Shown: piece by piece, positions 8,904-16,453 of the stretch | Numbering within the stretch: position 1 is the stretch's first letter | How the letters are laid out: each line of letters begins with the position of its first letter | Origin: Amazonocrinis nigriterrae CENA67 | GTDB taxonomy: Bacteria > Cyanobacteriota > Cyanobacteriia > Cyanobacteriales > Nostocaceae | DNA: 64,000 nt | Direction of reading: 5' to 3' | Assembly (NCBI RefSeq): GCF_016056305.1 | Contig: NZ_JAECZC010000102.1 | Span: forward strand, 74,884 to 138,883 | The notes under the pieces: model-generated | What the model was told of the DNA's origin: nothing | The model's database searches: none | The model's input: the letters and a program-made list of their open reading frames with translations, nothing else | Position numbers and translations under genes: made by a program

Positions 8904-9140
8904 ATGCTTAAAAAGACTAGGAAAATTGTCCCAATCCCGCGACAGCCACTGACTAAAAAAGCCAAGGCGGCTATTTTGACTTACGCGCAAATCAAAACAT
9001 TAAGAAATCCAAATCTTTATTTTGCAGTGGAAGCAACCCTAGAAGCTGATAGAATGCGGCGCGAAAAACTGTATCAATGGCTGGAATCCAAGGGATACCG
9101 TTGGAGCGGTAATCTTTGGTATAGCAAAGATGCAGATTAA
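8904..9140 (+). CDS. Small basic protein of unknown function (moron-like)
   Basis: 78 aa from ATG at 8904 (MLKKTRKIVPIP). The frame opens further upstream (8829) through the palindrome, but those residues repeat the palindrome text. It has a basic N-terminus, a central helix (YFAVEATLEADRMRREKLYQWLES) and an aromatic C-terminus (KGYRWSGNLWYSK). It is on the opposite strand to all surrounding tail genes and is followed by hairpins and a tRNA-like sequence, so it is probably an accessory insertion. I do not recognise the family. Confidence 0.6.
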   Translation: MLKKTRKIVPIPRQPLTKKAKAAILTYAQIKTLRNPNLYFAVEATLEADRMRREKLYQWLESKGYRWSGNLWYSKDAD

Positions 9141-9247
9141 ATTGTGTATGATTAAACTGCGACGCTCACTTTATTAAATAAGTGCGAACAGGCGATCGCG
9201 CCCTTCTGTAGCTTAGGCGATATGTGTAAGCCCTAAGAGCAGTTAAA

Positions 9248-9277
9248 GCGGCAATTCCATGATCTGGGGTTAGCCGC
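9248..9277 (+). other. Strong RNA hairpin upstream of the tRNA-like sequence
   Basis: GCGGC-AATTCC pairs with GGGGTT-A-GCCGC (11 pairs counting G-T, one bulged A, loop ATGATCT). No T-run follows, so it is not an ordinary terminator. It lies 5 bases before the tRNA-like element and might be a processing signal or part of a small RNA. Confidence 0.45.
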
Positions 9278-9282
9278 ATCTT

Positions 9283-9348
9283 GACGGAGTAGTGTAGCGG
9301 TAACATCCGGTGACGACCGGGACGTGGGTTCAAATCCCGCCTCCGACC
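9283..9348 (+). tRNA. tRNA-like element, degenerate (Val/GAC-like)
   Basis: A cloverleaf can be drawn. The acceptor is GACGGAG with CTCCGAC (one A-A mismatch). The D arm is GTGT/ACAT with loop AGCGGTA. The T arm is GTGGG/CCCGC with the canonical loop TTCAAAT. The anticodon arm is too short: CCGG/CCGG with a 6-base loop TGACGA, whose T-GAC-G suggests anticodon GAC (Val). Total length is about 66 bases with no encoded CCA. The 3' end touches the stop codon of the gp25-like gene. It is either a decayed tRNA or a tRNA mimic; I see no evidence that it is charged. Confidence 0.45.
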
Positions 9349-9696
9349 TTACGATTTTAATATTAAGCTTATTGGCGGCTGCGACACTTCCCCAATACTC
9401 CACTCAACGCGCACAGCAAAACCGCCATCTTCTTGAATGTCACCTGTTACCGTAAACTCAATATCGGGGATTTGCTCTTCCAACGCCACTTGGATGCGGG
9501 ATAGCACTACTTGCGGTTGGGCAACAGCATCAAAAATAAAGTCAGGACAACCGAATTGTTGTTTCATGACGCGCTCGCCTGGGCGTGTTTCTAAAACGCC
9601 AAAGATCGCGTCTCGAATTGTGTCGTAATCTTCACTCAGTTTCAGGGAGCCGTTGAATACTTGCAGTGGGTAGGCGAGTCCGCGAAGTTTAGTCAT
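9349..9696 (-). CDS. gp25-like baseplate wedge protein
   Basis: 115 aa, full length for the T4 gp25/P2 gpW family (~110-140). Hallmarks are LAYPLQVFNGSLKL at the start, IRDAIFGVLETRPGERVM (the conserved EPR-type motif, here TRPGER), and a following helix and beta sheet (FAVRVEWSIG). It forms the inner baseplate wedge with the J-like protein. The start ATG at 9696 is followed upstream by a TCATT-type repeat. Confidence 0.9.
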   Translation of the reverse strand: MTKLRGLAYPLQVFNGSLKLSEDYDTIRDAIFGVLETRPGERVMKQQFGCPDFIFDAVAQPQVVLSRIQVALEEQIPDIEFTVTGDIQEDGGFAVRVEWSIGEVSQPPISLILKS

Positions 9697-9735
9697 TAGT
9701 CATTGGGCATTTGTCATTTGTCATTAGTAAAAACT
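9697..9735. repeat. TCATT-type short tandem repeats
   Basis: Imperfect 7-base repeats (GTCATTA, GTCATTT) immediately upstream of the gp25-like start. They resemble the heptamers near 6650 and 55550. No function is apparent. Confidence 0.7.
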
Positions 9736-9819
9736 GGCTCAACAGTTTCCGAGGCCACTAAGCCAGTCATCACAAACCTTGTACAAAAAATACTTTTATG
9801 GTTAGAAGGTTCTACCTTA

Positions 9820-10608
9820 TTAATACCCGCGAGTGTTATTGACATCGCCTCTTGAGTCGGTCGCGCCTACCACGATCACGCTTTTACCGTTGATAGTGAA
9901 ATCACTAGCGTTGATCACAGAAATACTAGCCCCCGCCGCGTTCCAAGTCCAACTAGTTCCCGACGCTCCCCCTAATTCCCACTCTTGCCCAGCAGCGTTG
10001 CCAAAGCGTAACTTTCCACCAGCCATGACTACATAACCACCGCTTCCATCTTCTAGTCGCACCTCGGTTAGTCCTGTGATGGTCACTCGGTTGTTGCTGG
10101 CTTCTAAGTTGATTTCACCAACAGAAGTAGTTACAGCGTAGGTTTGCTCGACCTTCACCACATGGTTTTGGTCGGTTTCGTCTACCCTGTCGCCTACAGT
10201 TTGGTGCGTACTAGAGCCGATGACTGTGCGGCGATCATTTCCTTGCACTTCCACAGCACAATCCCGCACAGGGTCAGATTGCGTGGGGTCAGGGGGGTTG
10301 GTGTCGTTGTGGGTGACGCCAAGCCACACACCGTCGTGAGGATCACCGTCAAGAAACTGGAAATAAACAGTTGACCCAACCGCAGGGATAGGCGCGTCCA
10401 TTGCTGGCGCTGGATTGCAGTGCGATAGCCAATCAGATGCCGATAAACCGGCTTTTGATTGGGGTGACACCTTAATGCGGCGCTGGTTTAATGGGTCGGC
10501 ATTGTCGGTGACGATGCCGATTTGCAGCCCATAAACTCGGTTTGGGAGTTCGGCGAGTTGGGCTTTAAGGCGATTAAGTTCAGCGAGGGTAGCAAGAAAT
10601 TGGGACAT
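9820..10608 (-). CDS. Baseplate assembly protein V / spike (gpV-like)
   Basis: 262 aa from ATG at 10608 (MSQFLATLAELNRL). The open frame extends to 10686 but overlaps the neighbour. An N-terminal helix is followed by an OB-fold (YGLQIGIVTDNADPLNQRRIKV, then PAVGSTVYFQFLDGDPHDGVWLG), as in P2 gpV and T4 gp5. Then comes a repetitive beta region (QTYAVTTSVGEINLEASNNRVTI) that should form the triple beta-helix spike. It pierces the outer membrane during infection. It lies between the gp25-like gene and the hub in the normal order, apart from the inserted 10646-11500 gene. Confidence 0.88.
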   Translation of the reverse strand: MSQFLATLAELNRLKAQLAELPNRVYGLQIGIVTDNADPLNQRRIKVSPQSKAGLSASDWLSHCNPAPAMDAPIPAVGSTVYFQFLDGDPHDGVWLGVTHNDTNPPDPTQSDPVRDCAVEVQGNDRRTVIGSSTHQTVGDRVDETDQNHVVKVEQTYAVTTSVGEINLEASNNRVTITGLTEVRLEDGSGGYVVMAGGKLRFGNAAGQEWELGGASGTSWTWNAAGASISVINASDFTINGKSVIVVGATDSRGDVNNTRGY

Positions 10609-10645
10609 GAGGCTAGGCTTCCCAGCGCGATCGCACTTATTCGAG

Positions 10646-11500
10646 CTAATCAATTTTTTCTTGATAATCATGACATGGCATATCAAGTAATCCCATAGGA
10701 TGAATCACACAAAAGAAGCCTTTGCCCAGAGAACAGCCAGAAGCGCATTTTAAACACATCTTGGTTTGTTCTTTAACAAGATTACGTTTTGCGAATATCT
10801 TATCTTTGTTAGCTTCAAATATAGCGATGTATTTATCGCGCTCATCAAGCCATTTGGCATATTGTTCAGCGTTATCTGCCAAGAATTTTTCAATTCTCTT
10901 ACGGCTATAAAGTTTAATCCGTGATGCGTTCCTGTAATGGGGATTATCCAATAATTTATCAGGCTCACCTATTTTTTTAATCCATCCGTCCGAAAGCAAA
11001 TATTTTTCTTTCAATTGAGTTTTAGTTATCCAGTTGTCACGAGCTTCCCACTTACAATCATCTTCATGATAAAGAGGAATCCACACGCCCCATTCTTCAT
11101 CTTTATCCCACACCCAAGCGACTGCACGAGGCTTGGTTTCTTCGCTTGGTACGAGGTTGATTTTTTTTAATTGCCCAACGGTTTTGAGTTCACCCAAATT
11201 ATCCCACTGCACGATAGGTGGCAGTTTTGGGTTATGAAGTTCGCAGTCTTTGACATCGTAAAGCCAAGTCCAATAACTACGTTTCATAGAGTAAATTCCG
11301 CCGCTAGGACTTGCATCTTTCTTTGGTTTTAGGTTTTGCTTGTGTAGGTTAACTAAGTCTTTTAAATTACCAGGATGGCAGCCCCAATCATAGCGAGTTA
11401 CGCCAGGGCATTCCGTTCTTGGCTTGCTACTCCACTGCCAATCACAAACCGCGCATTTCCACATCCCGTTAGGATGTTTAAATAATTTATGCTCCGTCAT
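10646..11500 (-). CDS. Cysteine-rich protein of unknown function (accessory insertion)
   Basis: 284 aa. Two Cys clusters, one near the N-terminus (WKCAVCDW ... ECPG) and one at the C-terminus (KMCLKCASGCSLGKGFFC ... PC), look like zinc-binding or disulfide knuckles. The middle is rich in Trp, Lys and Asp with no membrane segment. It sits between hub and spike genes where no core tail gene is expected. It is more A+T-rich than its neighbours and has its own A+T-rich leader (11501-11570, with TTGACA on the minus strand at 11556-11551). This suggests an independently expressed acquired gene. No family recognised. Confidence 0.7.
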   Translation of the reverse strand: MTEHKLFKHPNGMWKCAVCDWQWSSKPRTECPGVTRYDWGCHPGNLKDLVNLHKQNLKPKKDASPSGGIYSMKRSYWTWLYDVKDCELHNPKLPPIVQWDNLGELKTVGQLKKINLVPSEETKPRAVAWVWDKDEEWGVWIPLYHEDDCKWEARDNWITKTQLKEKYLLSDGWIKKIGEPDKLLDNPHYRNASRIKLYSRKRIEKFLADNAEQYAKWLDERDKYIAIFEANKDKIFAKRNLVKEQTKMCLKCASGCSLGKGFFCVIHPMGLLDMPCHDYQEKID

Positions 11501-11686
11501 AAAATCAACTATTAATTGCTAATTAACAACTACAATATGCAATATAAATTTGTCAAATATTGTTTAATATTTTATTTAATTAAATAGTACACAGGCAGAT
11601 AACGTCGCCGACATGATCGCCAAGGGGAGGGGATGGTACAACAAGAAAGCAAACGCAGATTCTAGAAGGTTTAAAAATACGATACT
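11501..11686. promoter_or_regulatory. A+T-rich intergenic region with possible minus-strand promoter
   Basis: Holds a TTGACA on the minus strand (11556-11551) and ATTGTA-like -10 candidates about 14-15 bases downstream, a spacing shorter than ideal, leading to the 10646-11500 gene. The remainder shows no gene. The promoter call is inference. Confidence 0.35.
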
Positions 11687-14500
11687 TTAGTATTTATTGC
11701 AGTCGGGGTTGAAACGCTGTACAGGTAAGCCAAGTTTTAGTACATCAATCCCGATTTGAGATAAAAGACATACATTGCTATTAAGTAAAAACCTCAAATG
11801 CAGATGATTCCCTGAGCTGCGTCCAGTCGATCCAATCTTCGCCACAGTTTGACCTTGTTTTACCTGCTGTTCTTGCTGCACCAAAATTCCACCGTCCATG
11901 AGGTGCATATACGTCGATTCATAGCCGCCCCCATACTGAATCGTAACCATGTTGCCAGCATCGCCATTACGAAGCGCAACCCGTGTCACAACACCATCTG
12001 CCATCGCTACAACAGAAGTCCCAAGAGGTGCAGCGACATCCAAGATTTTGTGTCGGTAAGAAGCAGGGCGACCCGCTCTTTTTCCGTACCCATCGCCTAT
12101 ACTGCTCGCCCCCTTGGGAACAGGAAAAATAAACTTTCCAGGCGCAGCGACAGGAGTCGTCGCAGTAGTTCCCGCCGTACTCGCTACAGGTGCGGCATTT
12201 GTCGCAGGCGCAGCTTGTGGCGTGTAAAACTGCAACTGCGTTAGGCCGCCAGGGAATTTGTGCGACACGCTACTGACTCGCCATTCCCGATTGAATGGCT
12301 CTGGTACTAGTTCGCCGGAAATACCAATAATTTGACCGGGAACCACGAGCAAATATTCAGGTGTAGTGACAACGGTCGCCTCTGACTCATATCCCTTGAT
12401 GCGTTTGGCTTCATCTGCGATCGCTTCCCCTTCCGCTCTCCCATCCGCCAAATCAATCGCCCCAATCGCTTGGCGTGGCATTCCTGCATCATCTGTGGAT
12501 TTTCCAGGGTTGGCAGTCACGGGCTGCGGTGGCGGTGCGTCTGCTTTCAAAGTGAGGCTAGCCAACGCTGCTTTGGAAACTTTATTGTTACTGGTAGTGG
12601 ATTTGGTAATCACGCCGTTGGCGGCGATATCTTCAGTATCAATCGTCGTACCTGTGGTGGTTTCGGTTGTTGTCACTACCTTTTTAATCGTCGTTCCACC
12701 CGTAACTGAAGTTGTTTCCACTATCGTTGTAATCTTGCCACGCTCAATGGTTTTATCGGTTTTGGTGGTGATGATTGTAGTTGTACCGTTGGGGTTTTTC
12801 TGAGTTTTGGTAGCGGTTTGGGTCGGTTCAGTTTTTTTTGGTGATTCGGTGGGTGTGTTGTCGGCGGTGGTAGTTGAGGGTTTGGATTTCACATTCCCCG
12901 CGACAGGAGGCGCAGCTGCACCAGTCACGCCACTGGGAGCTTTGCCTGTTCCCGCTTTATCTTCAGCTTTTTGCTGCTCGACTTTCCCTGATTGCCTATC
13001 AATCACGGTCTTGGATTGGGCTTGTGGGGTGGGGGGAGAAGTAGCGGAACTGCCAGAAGTTGAGGCGCGATCGCTACGAGCTTTATCGCTAAATCGCAAA
13101 TCCAGTACATCGCCCCAATCAATCACAATCCCCGTATATTCTGGTCTACCACTGGGCTTGAGAATGAGCTTATTTTTATCTTCCTTGAGCGTGTAACCAA
13201 TGGAGCGACACTGCCGCAGTAGCAACTCATAGGCAGTAATACCAGTCTGGTCAAGAAATTGATAGGTTGGCCCGTTGCCCTCCATCTCTAACTTGAGGTT
13301 GTGTTGGCGTGTGACAATTTCCGCCAGCTGTCGCAGGGTGATATTTTCAAAGGATTTATTTTCAGTTCGCCGCGTCATCAGCCAGCGAATTGATTGCCCT
13401 GTAAAGGTTGTGACATCCTTTTCGCCTTTGGTTGAATCTGTCCCGACATGAATGAAGTGATAAGCGACAAGCTGATCCGGTTCAAATCCTAGCTCAATAA
13501 TTATTTCAGTCCCTTTGATGCTGGTTTCCACTGGCGGGGTGACAGCTTGCATCTGGGCTTGAGGTGGTTGCGGCTGCGTCTCAGGAGCCATCGTCCTTTT
13601 CGAGTTCAGGATGCTCCAGATGATAGGCAAAGTACCAGAGCGCCTATCAACAGTTGAGGCGCTATACCTGCCGTCTGCCACATACAAGCCAGAATCATAG
13701 TGCTGAGAACTGGCCAGCAAGTATGGCGACGGTCGCCCTTTGCTGAGATATCCCAGCCCGTTGTAACTTTCTAGAAACCAGCACAAGTCAGGAATGTTGC
13801 CCCAGTTTACGCCTTTGAAGCGATTGTCAGAGGTGAGCGCATCAATCGCTGCTTGTTCAAAAGTGTACGGGGGAGCAACGCCGGGGATGCGCCCGGCTGG
13901 TACGTTGGTTGTGCGACGAGTGAGGGGGTCGCCGTTGGCAATATTTTGGCTGAAATTATAGGAACATTCGCGGTAATGGATTGCGGCGACAACGTGCCAA
14001 GGTACGCCAGTTTTTGCAGATATTGACTGGTATCTTGATTGGTTGGCGATCGCCTGCTGTGCCGCTTCTTTTACTATCCCAGCGCGATCTGGACGGATGG
14101 ACATCGTTGACCAAACGCGATTGTAGTAATCACTTTGCGCTGCTTTAGCGCGACCAGTGGGGCGAGTCAGGATTGCCGCACCGCCTGTGGAGGTAGGCAG
14201 GGCTAAATCTGAAGTGGTTGATGTCGCGGTTGTGGGCGTGGCGGTTTGTTGTTTGTTGCTCCCTAGCAGTTCGGGTGGTACGACGATGCCACCATTAGCC
14301 AGCGATATTTGTTGGAATTTACCACCGATTACTAGTCCGGAATCATAGATGCTGAAACTGCAACGGCTACTCTTTTCACTCTCCCCAAGTTCCACGCTTA
14401 CTTCTAAGAGAAAGCGATCGCCGCTTTCAAAAACACTTTCACCAATTCGGCAGCGACAAAAGGGGGCGATGAGTTTCACGCCTGACCTCCCAATAACCAC
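11687..14500 (-). CDS. Baseplate hub (gpD-like) with inserted lysozyme-like domain and C-terminal M23 peptidase
   Basis: 937 aa mosaic. Residues 1-~75 begin like a gpD/late-control hub protein. Residues ~125-302 are a lysozyme-like domain (VPWHVVAAIHYRECSYNF, candidate catalytic Glu178, then SYNGLGY and SPYLLASSQHY). Residues ~340-470 resume the gpD fold. A long Thr/Pro-rich linker (~480-660) leads to a further gpD-type barrel (VPGQIIGISGELVP). Residues ~795-905 are an M23 metallopeptidase with RHKILDVAAP (His817 and Asp821 as zinc ligands) and GNHLHLRF. It should sit at the tail tip and cut both sugar and peptide parts of peptidoglycan during DNA entry. Its 3' neighbour is the LysM gene (25-base overlap at 14476-14500). 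Confidence 0.85.
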   Translation of the reverse strand: MVIGRSGVKLIAPFCRCRIGESVFESGDRFLLEVSVELGESEKSSRCSFSIYDSGLVIGGKFQQISLANGGIVVPPELLGSNKQQTATPTTATSTTSDLALPTSTGGAAILTRPTGRAKAAQSDYYNRVWSTMSIRPDRAGIVKEAAQQAIANQSRYQSISAKTGVPWHVVAAIHYRECSYNFSQNIANGDPLTRRTTNVPAGRIPGVAPPYTFEQAAIDALTSDNRFKGVNWGNIPDLCWFLESYNGLGYLSKGRPSPYLLASSQHYDSGLYVADGRYSASTVDRRSGTLPIIWSILNSKRTMAPETQPQPPQAQMQAVTPPVETSIKGTEIIIELGFEPDQLVAYHFIHVGTDSTKGEKDVTTFTGQSIRWLMTRRTENKSFENITLRQLAEIVTRQHNLKLEMEGNGPTYQFLDQTGITAYELLLRQCRSIGYTLKEDKNKLILKPSGRPEYTGIVIDWGDVLDLRFSDKARSDRASTSGSSATSPPTPQAQSKTVIDRQSGKVEQQKAEDKAGTGKAPSGVTGAAAPPVAGNVKSKPSTTTADNTPTESPKKTEPTQTATKTQKNPNGTTTIITTKTDKTIERGKITTIVETTSVTGGTTIKKVVTTTETTTGTTIDTEDIAANGVITKSTTSNNKVSKAALASLTLKADAPPPQPVTANPGKSTDDAGMPRQAIGAIDLADGRAEGEAIADEAKRIKGYESEATVVTTPEYLLVVPGQIIGISGELVPEPFNREWRVSSVSHKFPGGLTQLQFYTPQAAPATNAAPVASTAGTTATTPVAAPGKFIFPVPKGASSIGDGYGKRAGRPASYRHKILDVAAPLGTSVVAMADGVVTRVALRNGDAGNMVTIQYGGGYESTYMHLMDGGILVQQEQQVKQGQTVAKIGSTGRSSGNHLHLRFLLNSNVCLLSQIGIDVLKLGLPVQRFNPDCNKY

Positions 14501-14892
14501 TTCACCAGTTGCACGGGTTTGCCGTCGTAACTTGAAATCTGTTCCTCTGTTTTGTTGAGCGTCGTTTCCACATCCCCCAACACTCCATTCACATCACCCA
14601 GCAACTTCAGTGCGTCCGCCGTGTACCCTTGTAAGTTCCCAGGTAACTGCGTTTGTAGGGTAGTGAGCGTACTGGTTGCAGTGTCCAGAGTTTCACCAAT
14701 CTGTGATAGTACGGGCTTGGCGTAGTTGAGGATTTGGGAAGTGTCGGGAATTTCCAAATCTAGTCCTTCTACCAAATCACCAAACACGTCAATATCTGGG
14801 TTGAGGTCAAGCAGTTCGGTGAAACGGGTCACATCGCCGTTGAAGATTTGGGATGCGAGGCTGGCTATTGTGTCTCCGGTTTTGGTTTGCAT
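14476..14892 (-). CDS. LysM-type baseplate/tail protein
   Basis: 138 aa. The first ~55 residues are LysM-like (MQTKTGDTIASLASQIFNGD ... FTELLDLNPDI), as in gpX/LysM proteins that staple tail hub parts. The rest is a coiled region (LDTATSTLTTLQTQL, LGDVETTLNKTEEQISS). It overlaps the hub gene by 25 bases. With the next gene it resembles a split form of the Afp7-like CIS_tube plus LysM protein. Confidence 0.72.
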   Translation of the reverse strand: MQTKTGDTIASLASQIFNGDVTRFTELLDLNPDIDVFGDLVEGLDLEIPDTSQILNYAKPVLSQIGETLDTATSTLTTLQTQLPGNLQGYTADALKLLGDVNGVLGDVETTLNKTEEQISSYDGKPVQLVKWLLGGQA

Positions 14893-15000
14893 TTGTCAAT
14901 GGTCAATGGTCAGTGGTCAGTTGTCAGTTGTCAGCGGTTGGGAGTGCTGAGTCAGTTGTTATTTTCACATCTCCCTCATCTCCCCTGCTCCTCTGCCTTC

Positions 15001-15023
15001 TATCTGGCGGATTCCGCCAGATA
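15001..15023. repeat. Dispersed palindrome, copy 2
   Basis: TATCTGGCGGA, T, TCCGCCAGATA. It lies between the LysM gene and the CIS-tube-like gene, 14 bases beyond the stop codon of the latter. Confidence 0.95.
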
Positions 15024-15036
15024 CATTACTTCACAT

Positions 15037-15879
15037 TCAAGGTGCTTTGCCACTAGTCACTAATGGAATTGTGGTTACTCCTTGTCCGGTTTTGGCTGCA
15101 AATCCGTCCCAGACAAGGACTTTACCAATAGTCTTTCCCCCGATGCCAATCATGGATACAGCACCAGTATTGGCATCGGTCGAGAGTTTGTACTTATTAC
15201 CTCTAATCGCCGATTGAACGTCAGCAGCCCACTGCTTAATATTGGTTTCAAGATATTTCTTTGCAGCAGCAGACGCATCAGCACGCTGTCTATCAGTCAG
15301 TGGCAACCGGGGCTTACCTTGTTTCTCGCGTGTTGTTTTGGCGGCTTCTAAATTTTTAGTTTTTTGCTGCTCAATCTCCCCTCGGCTAATCGCTTTGGGT
15401 ACTTCCTTGAGTTCCAGTCCTAGCTTCACGCTGGCGGGTTCGCCACCTAGCCAAGCTGATTCTTCCCATTGAATATTAGTCAGTACGCAGGGGCCAAACT
15501 CTCGCGTTCCCCACTGGAATTTTAAGATTGGAGGCGAATACTTTTTATTTTTGATATTGGCTTCTAGTAGCAAATTTATCCCCTCAATCAGTGGCCGCAG
15601 TGACTTGCCACAATACCAAGTTTGCAGCACGAGGTCAGGAATCGAGAGCGTTTGCCCTGTGGTGGCGTTGTATTGAATCTCGCTTCGCTGCGATGCCAGA
15701 GGTGAAATCTCGGTGTACTTGGCTTCCCGACTAAACCTGAGTGATTGAGGGTTGACCAAAAATAACCATAAGGGTTTGGCGGTATTGCCAGAAATATCAT
15801 ATTCCAGCAATACCGCTTCAATTCCTTTGGACTCTCTTGAGGCATCACTCAAAGATGCGTAAGCCCGTTGATTAAACAT
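15037..15879 (-). CDS. Contractile injection system tube/hub adaptor-like protein
   Basis: 280 aa. Segments AVLLEYDISGNTAKPLWLFLVNPQSL, SREAKYTEISPLASQRSEIQY and LTNIQWEESAWLGGEPASVKLGLEL match the N-terminal domain seen in CIS_tube (Afp7/gp53-like) proteins that join tube to hub. The C-terminal 90 residues are basic and helical. The usual LysM module is absent here but is supplied by the next gene downstream. Start ATG at 15879 abuts the 3' end of the upstream gene. Confidence 0.72.
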   Translation of the reverse strand: MFNQRAYASLSDASRESKGIEAVLLEYDISGNTAKPLWLFLVNPQSLRFSREAKYTEISPLASQRSEIQYNATTGQTLSIPDLVLQTWYCGKSLRPLIEGINLLLEANIKNKKYSPPILKFQWGTREFGPCVLTNIQWEESAWLGGEPASVKLGLELKEVPKAISRGEIEQQKTKNLEAAKTTREKQGKPRLPLTDRQRADASAAAKKYLETNIKQWAADVQSAIRGNKYKLSTDANTGAVSMIGIGGKTIGKVLVWDGFAAKTGQGVTTIPLVTSGKAP

Positions 15880-16355
15880 TAGTAGGTGTAGCCTACAAGC
15901 AACTTGATTGAATCAATATGGCTACATTGCTCTTTAAAAACTTTTTCAAAATCTGCAAACTCACCATCCCCCAACACTATGCACCCCATCGAGCCAGGGA
16001 CGTTGGCATCACGATGGATTAGTAAATCAGAGCGCTCGGTTCCATCCTTTGTCGTGACTGCGAATGGTGTTATGGGATAGCCATTGCCCTCAACACCCTT
16101 GACATTTGTAAGGTCAACTGGCTTGGTGGCGACGCTGTAGAAAGGTAGCGGACTACTCAATTCATAAGTTGGCGGCAATACCCCACCGCGCACACTCCAA
16201 TCTTTCACACCTTGCTTTGCTCCCGTAGCAGAAGTAGCAACCCACCTGCCGATTATCCCCTGCTCATAGTCGCACAAAAACAAGCGCCCACGGTTCAGTT
16301 CTGGTGTTTCGTCGAGTTGCATTGTGAAGAATAGGAATGGTTGTTTTAAAGACAT
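15879..16355 (-). CDS. L,D-transpeptidase-like protein in tail module
   Basis: 158 aa. The segment LLIHRDANVPGSMGCIVL (His114 ... Ser122-x-Gly-Cys125) matches the HX..(S/T)xGC active site of YkuD-type L,D-transpeptidases, and the preceding strands (LFLCDYEQGIIGRWVATSATG) fit the fold entrance. No signal peptide is seen. In tail position it may be a peptidoglycan-binding or -cutting part of the tail tip. The exact reaction is unknown; structural use of the fold without catalysis is possible. Confidence 0.65.
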   Translation of the reverse strand: MSLKQPFLFFTMQLDETPELNRGRLFLCDYEQGIIGRWVATSATGAKQGVKDWSVRGGVLPPTYELSSPLPFYSVATKPVDLTNVKGVEGNGYPITPFAVTTKDGTERSDLLIHRDANVPGSMGCIVLGDGEFADFEKVFKEQCSHIDSIKLLVGYTY

Positions 16356-16384
16356 GGCTTTACCTTTTTAGGTTAGGATTCCTC

Positions 16385-16450
16385 ACTGAATGGGTAATAG
16401 GTAATGGGTAATGGTAAAATCCAATTCCCAATTCCCAATTCCCAATGCCC
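16385..16450. repeat. Short tandem repeats (GTAATGG / CCAATTC)
   Basis: Imperfect heptamers fill the space between the tape-measure stop and the upstream gene. Same general class as the other repeats in this window. Confidence 0.75.
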
Positions 16451-16453
16451 AAC

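Noticed and set aside
8843-8965. N-terminal extension of baseplate J
   Set aside because: Runs through the palindrome; the family begins at MANPTRF.
12366-13196. Long plus-strand frames opposite the hub linker
   Set aside because: Antisense to the Thr/Pro-rich stalk; composition is that of a mirror of repetitive codons.
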